DNA of 12,786 nucleotides from UBA2798 sp046289975 (lineage in GTDB: Bacteria; Bacteroidota; Bacteroidia; Flavobacteriales_D; UBA2798), in the NCBI GenBank assembly GCA_046289975.1, contig JBKBUQ010000082.1:1-12786 (forward strand), given 5' to 3'. Within the stretch, counting starts at the first letter, position 1. Each line of letters starts with the position of its first letter. Shown piece after piece: positions 1 to 7,231 of the stretch. Position numbers and translations under genes: made by a program. The notes beneath the pieces were generated by a model. It was not told the origin of the DNA and ran no database searches. It saw only the letters and a program-made list of their open reading frames with translations.

Positions 1-820
1 CAAATCCGAAAGACTTAGACTTAGTAGCACTTTCGTCAACAACTACACCTACAGCAGTACCGTTCTGAGTTTCGATAGAGCGAGAAGACTTACCGCTGCC
101 CATGAAAAGACCCCAACCGTACTCAAGACCTAAAGAGATCTTAGGGAAGATGAAGTATTCAGCACCGATGAAACCACGAAGACCGAATCCGAAAGAAGAT
201 GACTTAGATTCAGTTACGCGACCAGGAAGACCATAGAAAGGATCGTTCACCAGGTTGTTACCACCAACGAAAGCAAAGTTAGTAGTAGGATAAGCAGCAG
301 TAGTGCTCATTGCATTACCATAAGTGTAAGTGTCTTTAGAACCAGAAGTTGCGATGAAAAGTTCACCACCGTAGTACCCCTGAAGACGAGTCTTACCACG
401 ACGCATTTCAACACCACCGGAAAGAACTACGTTAGATCCACCAGCTTTGTAAACGTCTTCAACCATTGCAGGAGCTGCAGGGAAAGAAGGAGCGGCAGCA
501 CCAGACTGACCAACCATTGCAGTGTAAGTGTCACCACCGAAGTTCAGGCGAAGACCACCACGGAATGCCATAGTTTCAGAAGCAAAATACTTACCACGAA
601 TGTGCCAAGGTAGGTTACCTACGTAGTTACCTGTGGGAGCAGTTCCACCAGCGTTGCTGAAGAATCCACCAACGTAATTCAGGAATGGAGCAGCGTCAAA
701 AGAAATGGCAATGTCACCAGCTTCTGGAAGGTAGTTTTCCCCCTTTTTTGAAGTCAAATCCTGAGCAAACGCAGTTGTAGTCGCGAGAGCAAGACCAAGA
801 ATAAAGATGTTCTTTTTCAT
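1..820 (-). CDS. Outer-membrane beta-barrel protein, partial (C-terminus off left edge)
   Basis: Translating the minus strand from the ATG at 818-820 gives an open frame of 273 codons with no stop before the window edge, so the 3' end is missing. It starts MKKNIFILGLALATTTAFAQ, a classic signal peptide with probable cleavage after AFA. The mature part is rich in Gly, aromatic residues and alternating hydrophobic/polar stretches (for example around residues 70-95 and 210-240), as expected for transmembrane beta strands of an outer-membrane barrel. Codon use is strongly biased: Arg is only CGT/CGC, Asn is 12 AAC to 2 AAT, and Gly, Ala, Thr and Ser are mostly GGT, GCT, ACT and TCT. This is unlike the other genes here and points to an abundant protein. 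No Shine-Dalgarno site is seen; the bases before ATG are A-rich. A porin-like or OmpW/OmpA-like barrel is the likely class; the exact family and cargo are unknown. Confidence 0.8.
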   Translation of the reverse strand, partial: MKKNIFILGLALATTTAFAQDLTSKKGENYLPEAGDIAISFDAAPFLNYVGGFFSNAGGTAPTGNYVGNLPWHIRGKYFASETMAFRGGLRLNFGGDTYTAMVGQSGAAAPSFPAAPAMVEDVYKAGGSNVVLSGGVEMRRGKTRLQGYYGGELFIATSGSKDTYTYGNAMSTTAAYPTTNFAFVGGNNLVNDPFYGLPGRVTESKSSSFGFGLRGFIGAEYFIFPKISLGLEYGWGLFMGSGKSSRSIETQNGTAVGVVVDESATKSKSFGF

Positions 821-988
821 TGTATTTGGTTTTAAGAGTTTGCGCGTTGTGTAACAGAAATTGTACCAAAATTGGCAATTCTCCCGCTCTTGTCATTCTT
901 CCACTGTACCAAGTTATTAACAATCATGCTGTTGTTAACTGTTTTTTGTTGAAAACACCCGCTTTTTACGACTGTTTGGAATACAAGG
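821..988 (-). other. Intergenic leader between pcm and the barrel gene
   Basis: These 168 nt separate the pcm stop from the barrel-protein start on the minus strand. They contain a 7-bp inverted repeat (TTAACAA at 917-923, TTGTTAA at 932-938, 8-nt loop). I found no full match to the Bacteroidota TAnnTTTG box, only near misses such as CAATTTTG and TAACTTGG on the minus strand. Short frames here overlap each other on both strands and show no protein features. Given the strong expression implied for the downstream gene, its promoter and 5' UTR probably lie here. Confidence 0.4.
917..938. repeat. 7-bp inverted repeat upstream of the barrel gene
   Basis: TTAACAA (917-923) and TTGTTAA (932-938) are perfect reverse complements around an 8-nt loop. 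It lies about 97 bp upstream of the barrel-protein start on the minus strand. It is AT-rich and has no T-run that would make it a good terminator for pcm; an operator is an alternative. Confidence 0.3.
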
Positions 989-1672
989 TTACGGTTTTCT
1001 GAAAAATAATTTATCATTTGACCGTTGTTTTTCTTCTAACATGGGTACAAATTTAAATTTTCCCAACTCCTTGATTTCAAGACTACCGTCAGGATTTTTC
1101 ATGATCCATGTCATTTCCTGTTCGTTTTCTCCAACCGGAATGATCATAATTCCCCCGGTTTTAAGTTGATTAACAAGGTCTTGCGGGATAAAGGGGGCGC
1201 CACAGGTGACAATTATCTTATCATAAGGAGCAAAGGCCGGCTGACCTTTAAACCCATCCCCGAAAAAGAGGCGGGGACTAAAATTCATTTGGTTTAAGGT
1301 GATCCTGGCCTTTTCAAAAAGTTCGCGCTGTCGTTCAATGGAGAACACTTTGGCGCCTAATTGGCACAAAATGGCAGTCTGGTACCCACACCCTGTGCCA
1401 ATTTCCAAAATCTTTTCGCCCTTTACCACATCCAATACGTGGGTTTGAAAGGCTACGGTGTAAGGGTTCGAGATGGTTTGTCCTGCACCTATATGGAAGG
1501 CTTTCTCTTCATAGGCATGTTCATCAAAGGCATTATCCCCCAAAAAGGCATGACGCGGTACCTTTTCGAAAGCTTCCAATAAGGAATCCGAAAAAAATCC
1601 GCGCGATCGTAATCGTTCGATCATTTGCCTGCGAAGGCCTTTCTGTTTAAAGGTGTCTGGTATCTCGTGCAT
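989..1672 (-). CDS. pcm: Protein-L-isoaspartate O-methyltransferase
   Basis: Transfers a methyl group from S-adenosylmethionine to L-isoaspartyl (and D-aspartyl) residues in aged proteins, starting their repair in the cytoplasm (EC 2.1.1.77). The protein is 227 aa, close to the usual family length of about 210-230. Visible signatures are VPRHAFLG (residues 38-45), the substrate-binding loop GAGQTISNPY (62-71), SAM motif I EKILEIGTGCGYQ (86-98), and the later segment PYDKIIVTCGAP with GGIMIIPVG. An in-frame TAA at 1676-1678 lies just upstream, so the start must be GTG at 1673-1675 or the adjacent ATG at 1670-1672; ATG is preferred. It is transcribed divergently from the oxidoreductase gene and sits 168 nt upstream of the barrel-protein gene on the same strand. 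Family assignment is secure. Confidence 0.95.
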   Translation of the reverse strand: MHEIPDTFKQKGLRRQMIERLRSRGFFSDSLLEAFEKVPRHAFLGDNAFDEHAYEEKAFHIGAGQTISNPYTVAFQTHVLDVVKGEKILEIGTGCGYQTAILCQLGAKVFSIERQRELFEKARITLNQMNFSPRLFFGDGFKGQPAFAPYDKIIVTCGAPFIPQDLVNQLKTGGIMIIPVGENEQEMTWIMKNPDGSLEIKELGKFKFVPMLEEKQRSNDKLFFRKP

Positions 1673-1690
1673 CACTTAGCGACATTTCAC

Positions 1691-1763
1691 TGTTGAAAAT
1701 TACTCTGTTCTGCTGCACCATGCCCTCGCACATGAAGTAATTTTATCACGAACATTTTCAACA
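1691..1763. promoter_or_regulatory. 10-bp inverted repeat in the divergent pcm/oxidoreductase region
   Basis: TGTTGAAAAT (1691-1700) and ATTTTCAACA (1754-1763) are perfect reverse complements, 53 nt apart, inside the 100-bp region between two divergent genes. One copy lies 18 bp from the pcm start and the other 9 bp from the oxidoreductase start, so the arrangement is nearly symmetrical. This suggests a regulator-binding pair or mirrored promoter elements. Imperfect TAnnTTTG-like boxes (TAATTTTA at 1738-1745 plus; TAATTTTC over 1702-1695 minus) lie nearby but lack a convincing -33 partner. Confidence 0.4.
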
Positions 1764-1772
1764 CTAGGTATT

Positions 1773-2756
1773 ATGGTAAGAATCGGAGTGCTGGGCGCCG
1801 GACATTTGGGTAAGATTCATATTCGCTGTATAAAGGAAGTGCCCGAACTGGAGCTGGTGGGATTTTACGATCCCGATGATGCCAATGCAGCAGATGCAAC
1901 CGAAAAATATGGCGCAAAACGATTCACCGATATTGAATCCCTCATTGATGCCTGCGATGCACTCGATATTGTAACACCAACAACCAGTCACCACGATACC
2001 GCTCAACGTTGCCTGCGTAAATTCAAGCATATTTTCATCGAAAAACCAATCACAACAACAGTCGACGAAGCCAAGAGCCTGATCAATCTTGCCAAGGAAG
2101 CAAACGTAATAGGGCAGGTGGGACATGTAGAGCGATTCAATCCTGCATTTTCTGCATCAGTCCCCTTTTTTCAGCAACCCATGTTTATTGAGTGTCATCG
2201 TCTGGCAGTTTGGAATCCTCGTGGTACTGACGTTTCCGTTGTGCTTGATCTGATGATTCATGATATCGATATCATATTAAGCGTGGTAAAATCCAACATC
2301 AAACGAATAAGCGCATCAGGTGTTGCCATTGTTTCGGATTCACCGGATATTTCAAATGCCCGCATTGAGTTCGATAATGGATGTGTTGCCAATTTAACAG
2401 CTTCCCGTATTTCATTGAAGAACATGCGTAAAACCCGATTTTTTCAGAGAGACGCATACATCAGTGTCGATTTTCTGGAAAAGAAGACGGAGGTGGTGCG
2501 CATGAAGCAAATTGAAGGTGAACCGGATCCTTTTGCGTTTATGATTGATCTGGGAAACAATAAAGGAAAACGCGAGATCTTTTTTGAAAAACCCGAAGTA
2601 AAGGAAACCAATGCGATTAGGGATGAGTTACAGGCATTTGCACAAGCCATTCTTTCCGGCAATAATCCTCCGGTAACTTTACAGGATGGGTTGAATGCCT
2701 TGGATGTTGCTTATAAAATCATAGGCAAAATGGAAGTTACTTCCGGAATTTCCTGA
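1773..2756 (+). CDS. Gfo/Idh/MocA-family NAD(P)-dependent sugar oxidoreductase
   Basis: A 327-aa protein, near the family norm. The N-terminal Rossmann fold has GAGHLG (residues 8-13). The family signature EKP is at 90-92, GHVERFNP at 117-124, and a catalytic-region motif DLMIHDID at 159-166 includes the likely His163. This motif set resembles dehydrogenases that oxidise nucleotide sugars at C3 (WlbA- and GnnA-like), so a UDP-GlcNAc-type substrate is possible, but the substrate is inferred and not shown. It starts at ATG 1773 without a Shine-Dalgarno site, divergent from pcm, and is followed 44 nt later by the lipoprotein gene and then a sugar phosphotransferase, which supports a role in envelope glycan synthesis. 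The lipoprotein gene has its own promoter-like box, so the two may be only partly co-transcribed. Family call firm, specific function open. Confidence 0.85.
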   Translation: MVRIGVLGAGHLGKIHIRCIKEVPELELVGFYDPDDANAADATEKYGAKRFTDIESLIDACDALDIVTPTTSHHDTAQRCLRKFKHIFIEKPITTTVDEAKSLINLAKEANVIGQVGHVERFNPAFSASVPFFQQPMFIECHRLAVWNPRGTDVSVVLDLMIHDIDIILSVVKSNIKRISASGVAIVSDSPDISNARIEFDNGCVANLTASRISLKNMRKTRFFQRDAYISVDFLEKKTEVVRMKQIEGEPDPFAFMIDLGNNKGKREIFFEKPEVKETNAIRDELQAFAQAILSGNNPPVTLQDGLNALDVAYKIIGKMEVTSGIS

Positions 2757-2778
2757 GACAATAAAAAAAATAACTTTG
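2749..2778 (+). promoter_or_regulatory. Bacteroidota-type promoter for the lipoprotein gene
   Basis: TAACTTTG at 2771-2778 matches the Bacteroidota -7 consensus TAnnTTTG exactly. TTTC at 2749-2752 (one mismatch to TTTG) lies 18 nt upstream, within the usual spacing. Transcription would begin a few bases past 2778, leaving a leader of about 15-18 nt before ATG 2801. The upstream box overlaps the last codons of the oxidoreductase gene. Confidence 0.6.
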
Positions 2779-2800
2779 CGTTCCTTTAGTACTCTCTCCG

Positions 2801-3691
2801 ATGGAACGTCGTCTTTATGTAATTATTGCCCTCATTATCACAGGGTTTGTTTCTTGCCAAAAAGATCAGGGAGAGATTCCGTCCTATATTTATATTCCGG
2901 ATATCAGACTCACCACCACCTCAGCACAGGGGTCTACGTCTGATGACATCATTGATGCGTGGGTATATGTGGATGATAATCCCATTGGATGCTTCCCATT
3001 ACCGGCTCGTGTTCCCATTCTTGCTGAGGGTAACCGCAAAATTTCGGTGTATGGCGGAATAAAAGCAGATGGTATCAGTACCCGCCGCCGTCGTTATATT
3101 TTTTACCAGCCTTTTGTCACCAATTCCTTTACTCTTCGTCGTGGAATGGTAGATACCTTAAAAGGAGCATTTGAGCCGGTTGTAAGTTATTACCCTTCCA
3201 ATCAAATAACCATCTGGTACGAAGATTTTACTGATCCGTTTGTGCCTTTCTTCCAGGATGCAATTAGTGATACTACCATTAACCGAATCACAGATCCGGG
3301 AGAAGTTTTTGAAGGCGCTGGTTGTGGATTGCTTACCCTCTCTGCTACACAGAATTTTGTTCAGGTGGCAACTTCTGAAAATTTTGATCTGCCCAAAGGA
3401 GGAATTCCTGTCTACCTCGAATTGAATTACAAAGCCAATCAGGCATTCGCAGTCGGATTACGCAGTATTTACCCGAGTAATATCCTCAATCAGGAAAACA
3501 CCATTATCCGCGATACCTACGATGATAATGGTGTGTTGGTCTGGAAAAAGATTTATTGCGAATTCACGGAGTTGGTGAGCTCCAATATTAATGCAATTTC
3601 TCACGAAATTTTCTTTAGGGTTTATAAAGACCAAGGTGTTAGCGTTCCTCTAGTTTACATCGACAACGTGCGACTCATCTATGGCAATTGA
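2801..3691 (+). CDS. Lipoprotein of unknown function, surface-export-like N-terminus
   Basis: A 296-aa protein beginning with a basic stub, a hydrophobic stretch (residues 5-17) and a lipobox FVSC with Cys19, so it is predicted to be lipidated. Cys19 is followed by QKDQGE; Q-K-acidic right after the Cys resembles the lipoprotein export signal described in Bacteroidota (Capnocytophaga) that sends lipoproteins to the outer face of the outer membrane. The rest is rich in beta-forming sequence with many Asp/Tyr/Val, a basic RRRR patch near residues 95-98, and ends in YIDNVRLIYGN, the kind of final strand seen in jelly-roll or beta-sandwich modules. I do not recognise a named family. The 3' end overlaps the sugar-transferase start by 11 nt, so translation is likely coupled and a role linked to the glycan made by that enzyme is plausible but inferred. 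Confidence 0.8.
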   Translation: MERRLYVIIALIITGFVSCQKDQGEIPSYIYIPDIRLTTTSAQGSTSDDIIDAWVYVDDNPIGCFPLPARVPILAEGNRKISVYGGIKADGISTRRRRYIFYQPFVTNSFTLRRGMVDTLKGAFEPVVSYYPSNQITIWYEDFTDPFVPFFQDAISDTTINRITDPGEVFEGAGCGLLTLSATQNFVQVATSENFDLPKGGIPVYLELNYKANQAFAVGLRSIYPSNILNQENTIIRDTYDDNGVLVWKKIYCEFTELVSSNINAISHEIFFRVYKDQGVSVPLVYIDNVRLIYGN

Positions 3692-5090
3692 TCCGAAAGC
3701 AAGACAGGTTTTAAAATACTTCTTATCAGATCTGATAACCGCTGGCCTTGCATGGACATTGTTTTTTGTTTTTCGTAAAACATGGATTGAACAAACTGTA
3801 ATTGAGTTTGATGAGAATTATTACCGCGGACTCATCATCATTCCGCTTTTCTGGGTAACTCTTTATTACCTCAGTGGGTATTACAGCAACATTTTCCGCA
3901 AACACCGTATTCAGGATCTTGGTTTTACACTCATTCAAACGTTGGTTGGTGTACTCTTCCTCTTTTTTGTGGTGATCCTCGATGATGAAGTGCGTACTTA
4001 CACCAGTTATTATTACGCCTTTTTTGCTTTATTCGGAATACATTTTCTCCTCACTTTTGTACCTCGGATATTTTTTACATCACGATTGGTCCGTCGTATT
4101 CATAAACGCAAGATCGGTTTCAATACGCTGCTCATTGGAGGTAATGCCAATGCTTTGAATATCTATCGGGAGATCATGGATATGAAACAATCACCTGGAT
4201 ATAAATTCGTTGGTTTTGTAAGTATAAATGGTGTTGATGATCAATTGAGAGAGGAACATTTACCCTATCTCGGAAAATACAAATCCGGTATTCAGGAGGT
4301 GATTAAAAATCACAAAATAGAAGAGGCAATTATTGCCATTGAAAGCTCGGAGCACGAAAGCCTGAAAAAAATCATCAGTGATCTGGAAGGCGATCAGTTG
4401 CGCTTGCACGTAATTCCGGATATGTACGATATTCTGACCGGATCGGTACGGATGACCAACATTTACGGTACTCCGCTCATTGAGATCCGCAGTCAGCTGA
4501 TGCCGGCGTGGCAGGCTTCCGTTAAACGCATGATGGATGTGCTGATTTCCTCGGTTTCATTATTGCTTTGCCTTCCCATGTTTATGGTGATTGCCATTAT
4601 CATTAAATTGAGCAGTAAAGGTCCTGTTTTCTTTCTGCAGGACAGAGTTGGAATCAATGGAAGACCCTTCCGCATCATTAAATTCCGCTCTATGGTGGTA
4701 AACGCTGAAAGTAATGGTCCGCAATTAAGCAGCGAAAACGATCCGCGTATAACAGGAATCGGTCGTTTTTTACGTAAGACGCGTCTTGATGAGTTTCCGC
4801 AGTTTATCAATGTTATTTTTGGGGATATGTCGCTGGTGGGGCCTCGTCCCGAACGTCAGTTTTATATTGATAAAATCATGGAGTTTGCACCGCATTACCG
4901 TTACCTGAATAAAGTTCGTCCGGGTATTACTTCATGGGGACAGGTAAAATACGGTTACGCAGAAAATGTTGAACAGATGATTCAACGCATGAAATACGAT
5001 CTGATTTATATAGAGAACATGTCCATAGCGCTTGATATCAAAATCATGTTTTATACGCTTGCTATTATCTTTAAAGGAAAAGGAAAATGA
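3681..5090 (+). CDS. Polyprenyl-phosphate sugar phosphotransferase (WbaP/CpsE-like)
   Basis: Starts surface-glycan assembly by moving a sugar-1-phosphate from a nucleotide sugar to an undecaprenyl-phosphate carrier in the inner membrane. At 469 aa it has the full domain order of the family: about four N-terminal membrane segments (roughly residues 9-31, 47-67, 82-103, 108-130), a Rossmann-like middle domain (about 146-265, starting FNTLLIGGNA), a membrane-entering helix after KRMMD (282-309), and the bacterial sugar transferase domain. Catalytic-region motifs are FRIIKFRSM (330-338), the Asp-Glu pair in RLDEFPQ (D370, E371), GDMSLVGPRPE (381-391) and RPGITSWGQV (413-422). Its start overlaps the lipoprotein gene by 11 nt and its stop overlaps the next small gene (ATGA). 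The sugar transferred cannot be read from the sequence. Confidence 0.92.
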   Translation: MAIDPKARQVLKYFLSDLITAGLAWTLFFVFRKTWIEQTVIEFDENYYRGLIIIPLFWVTLYYLSGYYSNIFRKHRIQDLGFTLIQTLVGVLFLFFVVILDDEVRTYTSYYYAFFALFGIHFLLTFVPRIFFTSRLVRRIHKRKIGFNTLLIGGNANALNIYREIMDMKQSPGYKFVGFVSINGVDDQLREEHLPYLGKYKSGIQEVIKNHKIEEAIIAIESSEHESLKKIISDLEGDQLRLHVIPDMYDILTGSVRMTNIYGTPLIEIRSQLMPAWQASVKRMMDVLISSVSLLLCLPMFMVIAIIIKLSSKGPVFFLQDRVGINGRPFRIIKFRSMVVNAESNGPQLSSENDPRITGIGRFLRKTRLDEFPQFINVIFGDMSLVGPRPERQFYIDKIMEFAPHYRYLNKVRPGITSWGQVKYGYAENVEQMIQRMKYDLIYIENMSIALDIKIMFYTLAIIFKGKGK

Positions 5091-5293
5091 TTGTTATTCG
5101 TGTCTTACAAATCGTCATCGCTTTGATGTCTCTCTTTTTTCTGTTTATGGCATTGTACGATCGCTTTTTGGTCAGTAATCCGGGACCGGAAGAAAAGTCG
5201 GGTTTTGGACTAAACCTTTCCTTGTTTGGTGCAGGTGTTGTGATGAGTTTACTGCTCTGGCGTTTGGCAAAGACTGCGGCAAAACACCTTTAA
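5087..5293 (+). CDS. Small two-helix membrane protein, unknown
   Basis: A 68-aa protein whose ATG overlaps the TGA of the sugar-transferase gene (ATGA, 5087-5090), a typical sign of coupled translation and a reason to accept so short a gene. It has a hydrophobic helix at about residues 4-24, a polar loop with NPGPEEKSGFG (31-41), and a second hydrophobic helix at about 43-60, ending in a basic tail (KTAAKHL). No signal-peptide cleavage site or catalytic motif is visible. It may be an accessory subunit of the upstream phosphotransferase, but I do not recognise the family. Confidence 0.65.
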   Translation: MIVIRVLQIVIALMSLFFLFMALYDRFLVSNPGPEEKSGFGLNLSLFGAGVVMSLLLWRLAKTAAKHL

Positions 5294-5295
5294 TT

Positions 5296-5329
5296 TTCGG
5301 ATTGCTTTTGCAATTCTTTTTCATCCGAA
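5296..5329 (+). terminator. Weak terminator-like double hairpin before hisH
   Basis: Two competing stems fit here: TTCGGAT (5296-5302) with ATCCGAA (5323-5329), and ATTGC (5301-5305) with GCAAT (5310-5314) around a TTTT loop. The smaller hairpin is followed by a T-rich run (TTCTTTTTC), giving a terminator-like shape at the boundary between the glycan cluster and hisH. The stems are short, so termination would be partial at best; a 5' UTR structure is an alternative. Confidence 0.35.
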
Positions 5330-5353
5330 GAAAAGTTTCCTCAAATTCGCAAC

Positions 5354-5947
5354 ATGGAAATTGTTGTGATCGATTATAAAGCCGGCAACATCCGTTCGGT
5401 GCTTTTCGCGCTGGAGCGTATTGGCGCAATGGGGATTCTCACCGATGATCCGCAACGTATTTTGAATGCCGATAAGGTCATTTTTCCGGGAGTAGGAGAA
5501 GCATCCTCAGCTATGGAAGCGTTAAGAAGTCGTGGATTGGATCAGCTGATTCCCGCTCTCAAACAACCGCTGCTTGGAATTTGCCTGGGAATGCAACTCC
5601 TTTGTTCACACTCAGAAGAGGGGAATACCGAATGTCTGAACGTGTTTCCGGTGCAGGTAAAGCGATTTCCGGAAAAGCGTACGGGTGGAGAAAAAGTTCC
5701 TCATGTGGGTTGGAACACGGTTTCCGGCTTAAAGGGAGCCTTGTTCAATGATTTGCCTGACCCCATTTACATGTACTATGTGCATAGCTTTTATGCTGAA
5801 CAAAGTGCCTTTACCACAGGTGTTTCCCGACATATCATCGACTATTCTGCCTCCCTGCAAAAGGAGAATTTCTACGCTGTACAGTACCATCCCGAAAAAA
5901 GCGGGGATGCCGGGGAGCGTTTGCTTAGGAATTTCCTTGCAATTTGA
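5354..5947 (+). CDS. hisH: Imidazole glycerol phosphate synthase, glutaminase subunit
   Basis: Class I glutamine amidotransferase that releases ammonia from glutamine and channels it to HisF to build imidazole glycerol phosphate and AICAR in histidine biosynthesis. The 197-aa length is normal. The catalytic triad is visible: Cys77 in the nucleophile elbow GICLGMQ, and His179 and Glu181 in QYHPEKSG. The N-terminus VIDYKAGNIRSV and the segment VIFPGVGEA are typical of the family. The ATG is chosen because it gives this exact N-terminus; no strong Shine-Dalgarno site is present. A degenerate promoter (TTTC 5319-5322, then 19 nt, then CAAATTCG 5342-5349) might start transcription near the ATG. 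Its partner hisF is 3.4 kb downstream, separated by two polyamine genes and hisA. Confidence 0.96.
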   Translation: MEIVVIDYKAGNIRSVLFALERIGAMGILTDDPQRILNADKVIFPGVGEASSAMEALRSRGLDQLIPALKQPLLGICLGMQLLCSHSEEGNTECLNVFPVQVKRFPEKRTGGEKVPHVGWNTVSGLKGALFNDLPDPIYMYYVHSFYAEQSAFTTGVSRHIIDYSASLQKENFYAVQYHPEKSGDAGERLLRNFLAI

Positions 5948-6013
5948 TAATACCCCTTTGCGTCGTTCCGACCTCCAAATTGATTAATATTGCAGCCTCA
6001 AAAACAAGTAAAC

Positions 6014-7219
6014 ATGTCAAAAGTCCTCATTATCGGAGCCGGTGGGGTTGGTCAGGTGGCCACCTACAAATGTGCGATGAATACCGATGTATTTACCGAG
6101 ATCGTGCTTGCAAGCCGTACGAAGTCGAAATGCGATAAAATCGCCGAAGACATTAAAGCCAAATTGGGTGTCACCATCAAAACCGATCAGGTAGATGCCG
6201 ATAATGTTGCTGAACTGATCGCCTTGTTCAAAAAGCATCAGCCAAAACTGGTTGTAAACCTGGCTCTCCCTTACCAGGATCTTACCATTATGGATGCCTG
6301 TCTTGCCACAGGTACACACTACATGGATACCGCCAATTACGAGCCAAAAGATGAAGCCAAATTCGAATACAAATGGCAGTGGGCTTACCAGGAGAAATTT
6401 AAGCAGGCAGGATTAACGGCAATTCTCGGTTGTGGATTCGATCCGGGTGTTACGGGTGTGTATACTGCATACGCAGCGAAACATCATTTTGATGAGATCC
6501 ATTACTTGGATATTGTGGATTGCAATGCAGGAGATCATGGAAAAGCGTTCGCTACCAACTTCAATCCTGAAATTAATATCCGCGAGGTTACCCAAAAGGG
6601 AAAATACTGGCAAGATGGTAAGTGGGTAGAAACCGAGCCACACGAAATTCATATGCCACTCAATTATCCGAATATTGGTCCGAAAGAATCGTACCTGATT
6701 TATCACGAAGAACTGGAATCGCTGGTGAAGAATTTCCCAACTATCAAGCGTGCCCGTTTCTGGATGACATTCGGTCTGGAGTATTTAACACACTTACGCG
6801 TAATTCAGAATATCGGTATGGCGCGTATCGATCCTATCATTTACGAAGGAAAAGAAATTGTTCCTATTCAATTCCTCAAGGCGGTTCTCCCTAATCCTGG
6901 TGACCTTGGCGAAAATTACAAAGGTGAAACCTCCATTGGCTGTCGCATACGCGGAATAAAAGATGGTAAGGAGAAAACCTATTATGTCTACAATAACTGT
7001 TCGCACGAAGTTGCATTCAGCGAAACCGGAACTCAGGCAGTGTCCTATACCACTGGTGTACCTGCAATGATCGGAGCAATGATGTTCTTAACCGGACAAT
7101 GGACCGGCGCCGGTGTTTGGAATGTGGAGCAATTTAATCCTGATCCTTTCATGGAACAACTCAACAAACAGGGATTGCCATGGCATGAATTGCACAATGT
7201 AGATCTCGAACTAAATTAA
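6014..7219 (+). CDS. Carboxynorspermidine/carboxyspermidine synthase (saccharopine dehydrogenase family)
   Basis: Reductively condenses L-aspartate semialdehyde with a diamine (putrescine or 1,3-diaminopropane) using NADPH to form carboxyspermidine or carboxynorspermidine (EC 1.5.1.43). The protein is 401 aa and starts MSKVLIIGAGGVGQV, with the dinucleotide-binding GAGGVG at residues 8-13. The fold is that of saccharopine dehydrogenase, with the segment ILGCGFDPGVTGVYTAY and a C-terminal half ending in LPWHELHNVDLELN. ATG 6014 is chosen over an in-frame TTG at 5990 because it places the Rossmann strand at the usual position. The decarboxylase for its product follows 53 nt downstream, which fixes the pathway; which diamine is used, and so whether the product is spermidine or norspermidine, is not visible. 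Confidence 0.92.
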   Translation: MSKVLIIGAGGVGQVATYKCAMNTDVFTEIVLASRTKSKCDKIAEDIKAKLGVTIKTDQVDADNVAELIALFKKHQPKLVVNLALPYQDLTIMDACLATGTHYMDTANYEPKDEAKFEYKWQWAYQEKFKQAGLTAILGCGFDPGVTGVYTAYAAKHHFDEIHYLDIVDCNAGDHGKAFATNFNPEINIREVTQKGKYWQDGKWVETEPHEIHMPLNYPNIGPKESYLIYHEELESLVKNFPTIKRARFWMTFGLEYLTHLRVIQNIGMARIDPIIYEGKEIVPIQFLKAVLPNPGDLGENYKGETSIGCRIRGIKDGKEKTYYVYNNCSHEVAFSETGTQAVSYTTGVPAMIGAMMFLTGQWTGAGVWNVEQFNPDPFMEQLNKQGLPWHELHNVDLELN

Positions 7220-7231
7220 ATACCTCTATGT

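Noticed and set aside
820..1017. Short frames of about 60 aa on both strands in the intergenic region
   Set aside because: They overlap each other and the pcm end or barrel start, have no protein-like pattern and no start context.
1673..1675. GTG as the pcm start
   Set aside because: It adds only one residue directly before an ATG; the ATG is the more likely start, though GTG cannot be excluded.
5990..6013. Upstream TTG start extending the carboxy(nor)spermidine synthase by 8 residues
   Set aside because: The added residues (start, then QPQKQVN) are not part of the Rossmann fold, and the ATG at 6014 gives the family-typical N-terminus.
6017..6706. Antisense frames of 97-100 aa inside the polyamine synthase gene
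   Set aside because: They are shadows of a strongly conserved coding frame on the plus strand and have no recognisable features.
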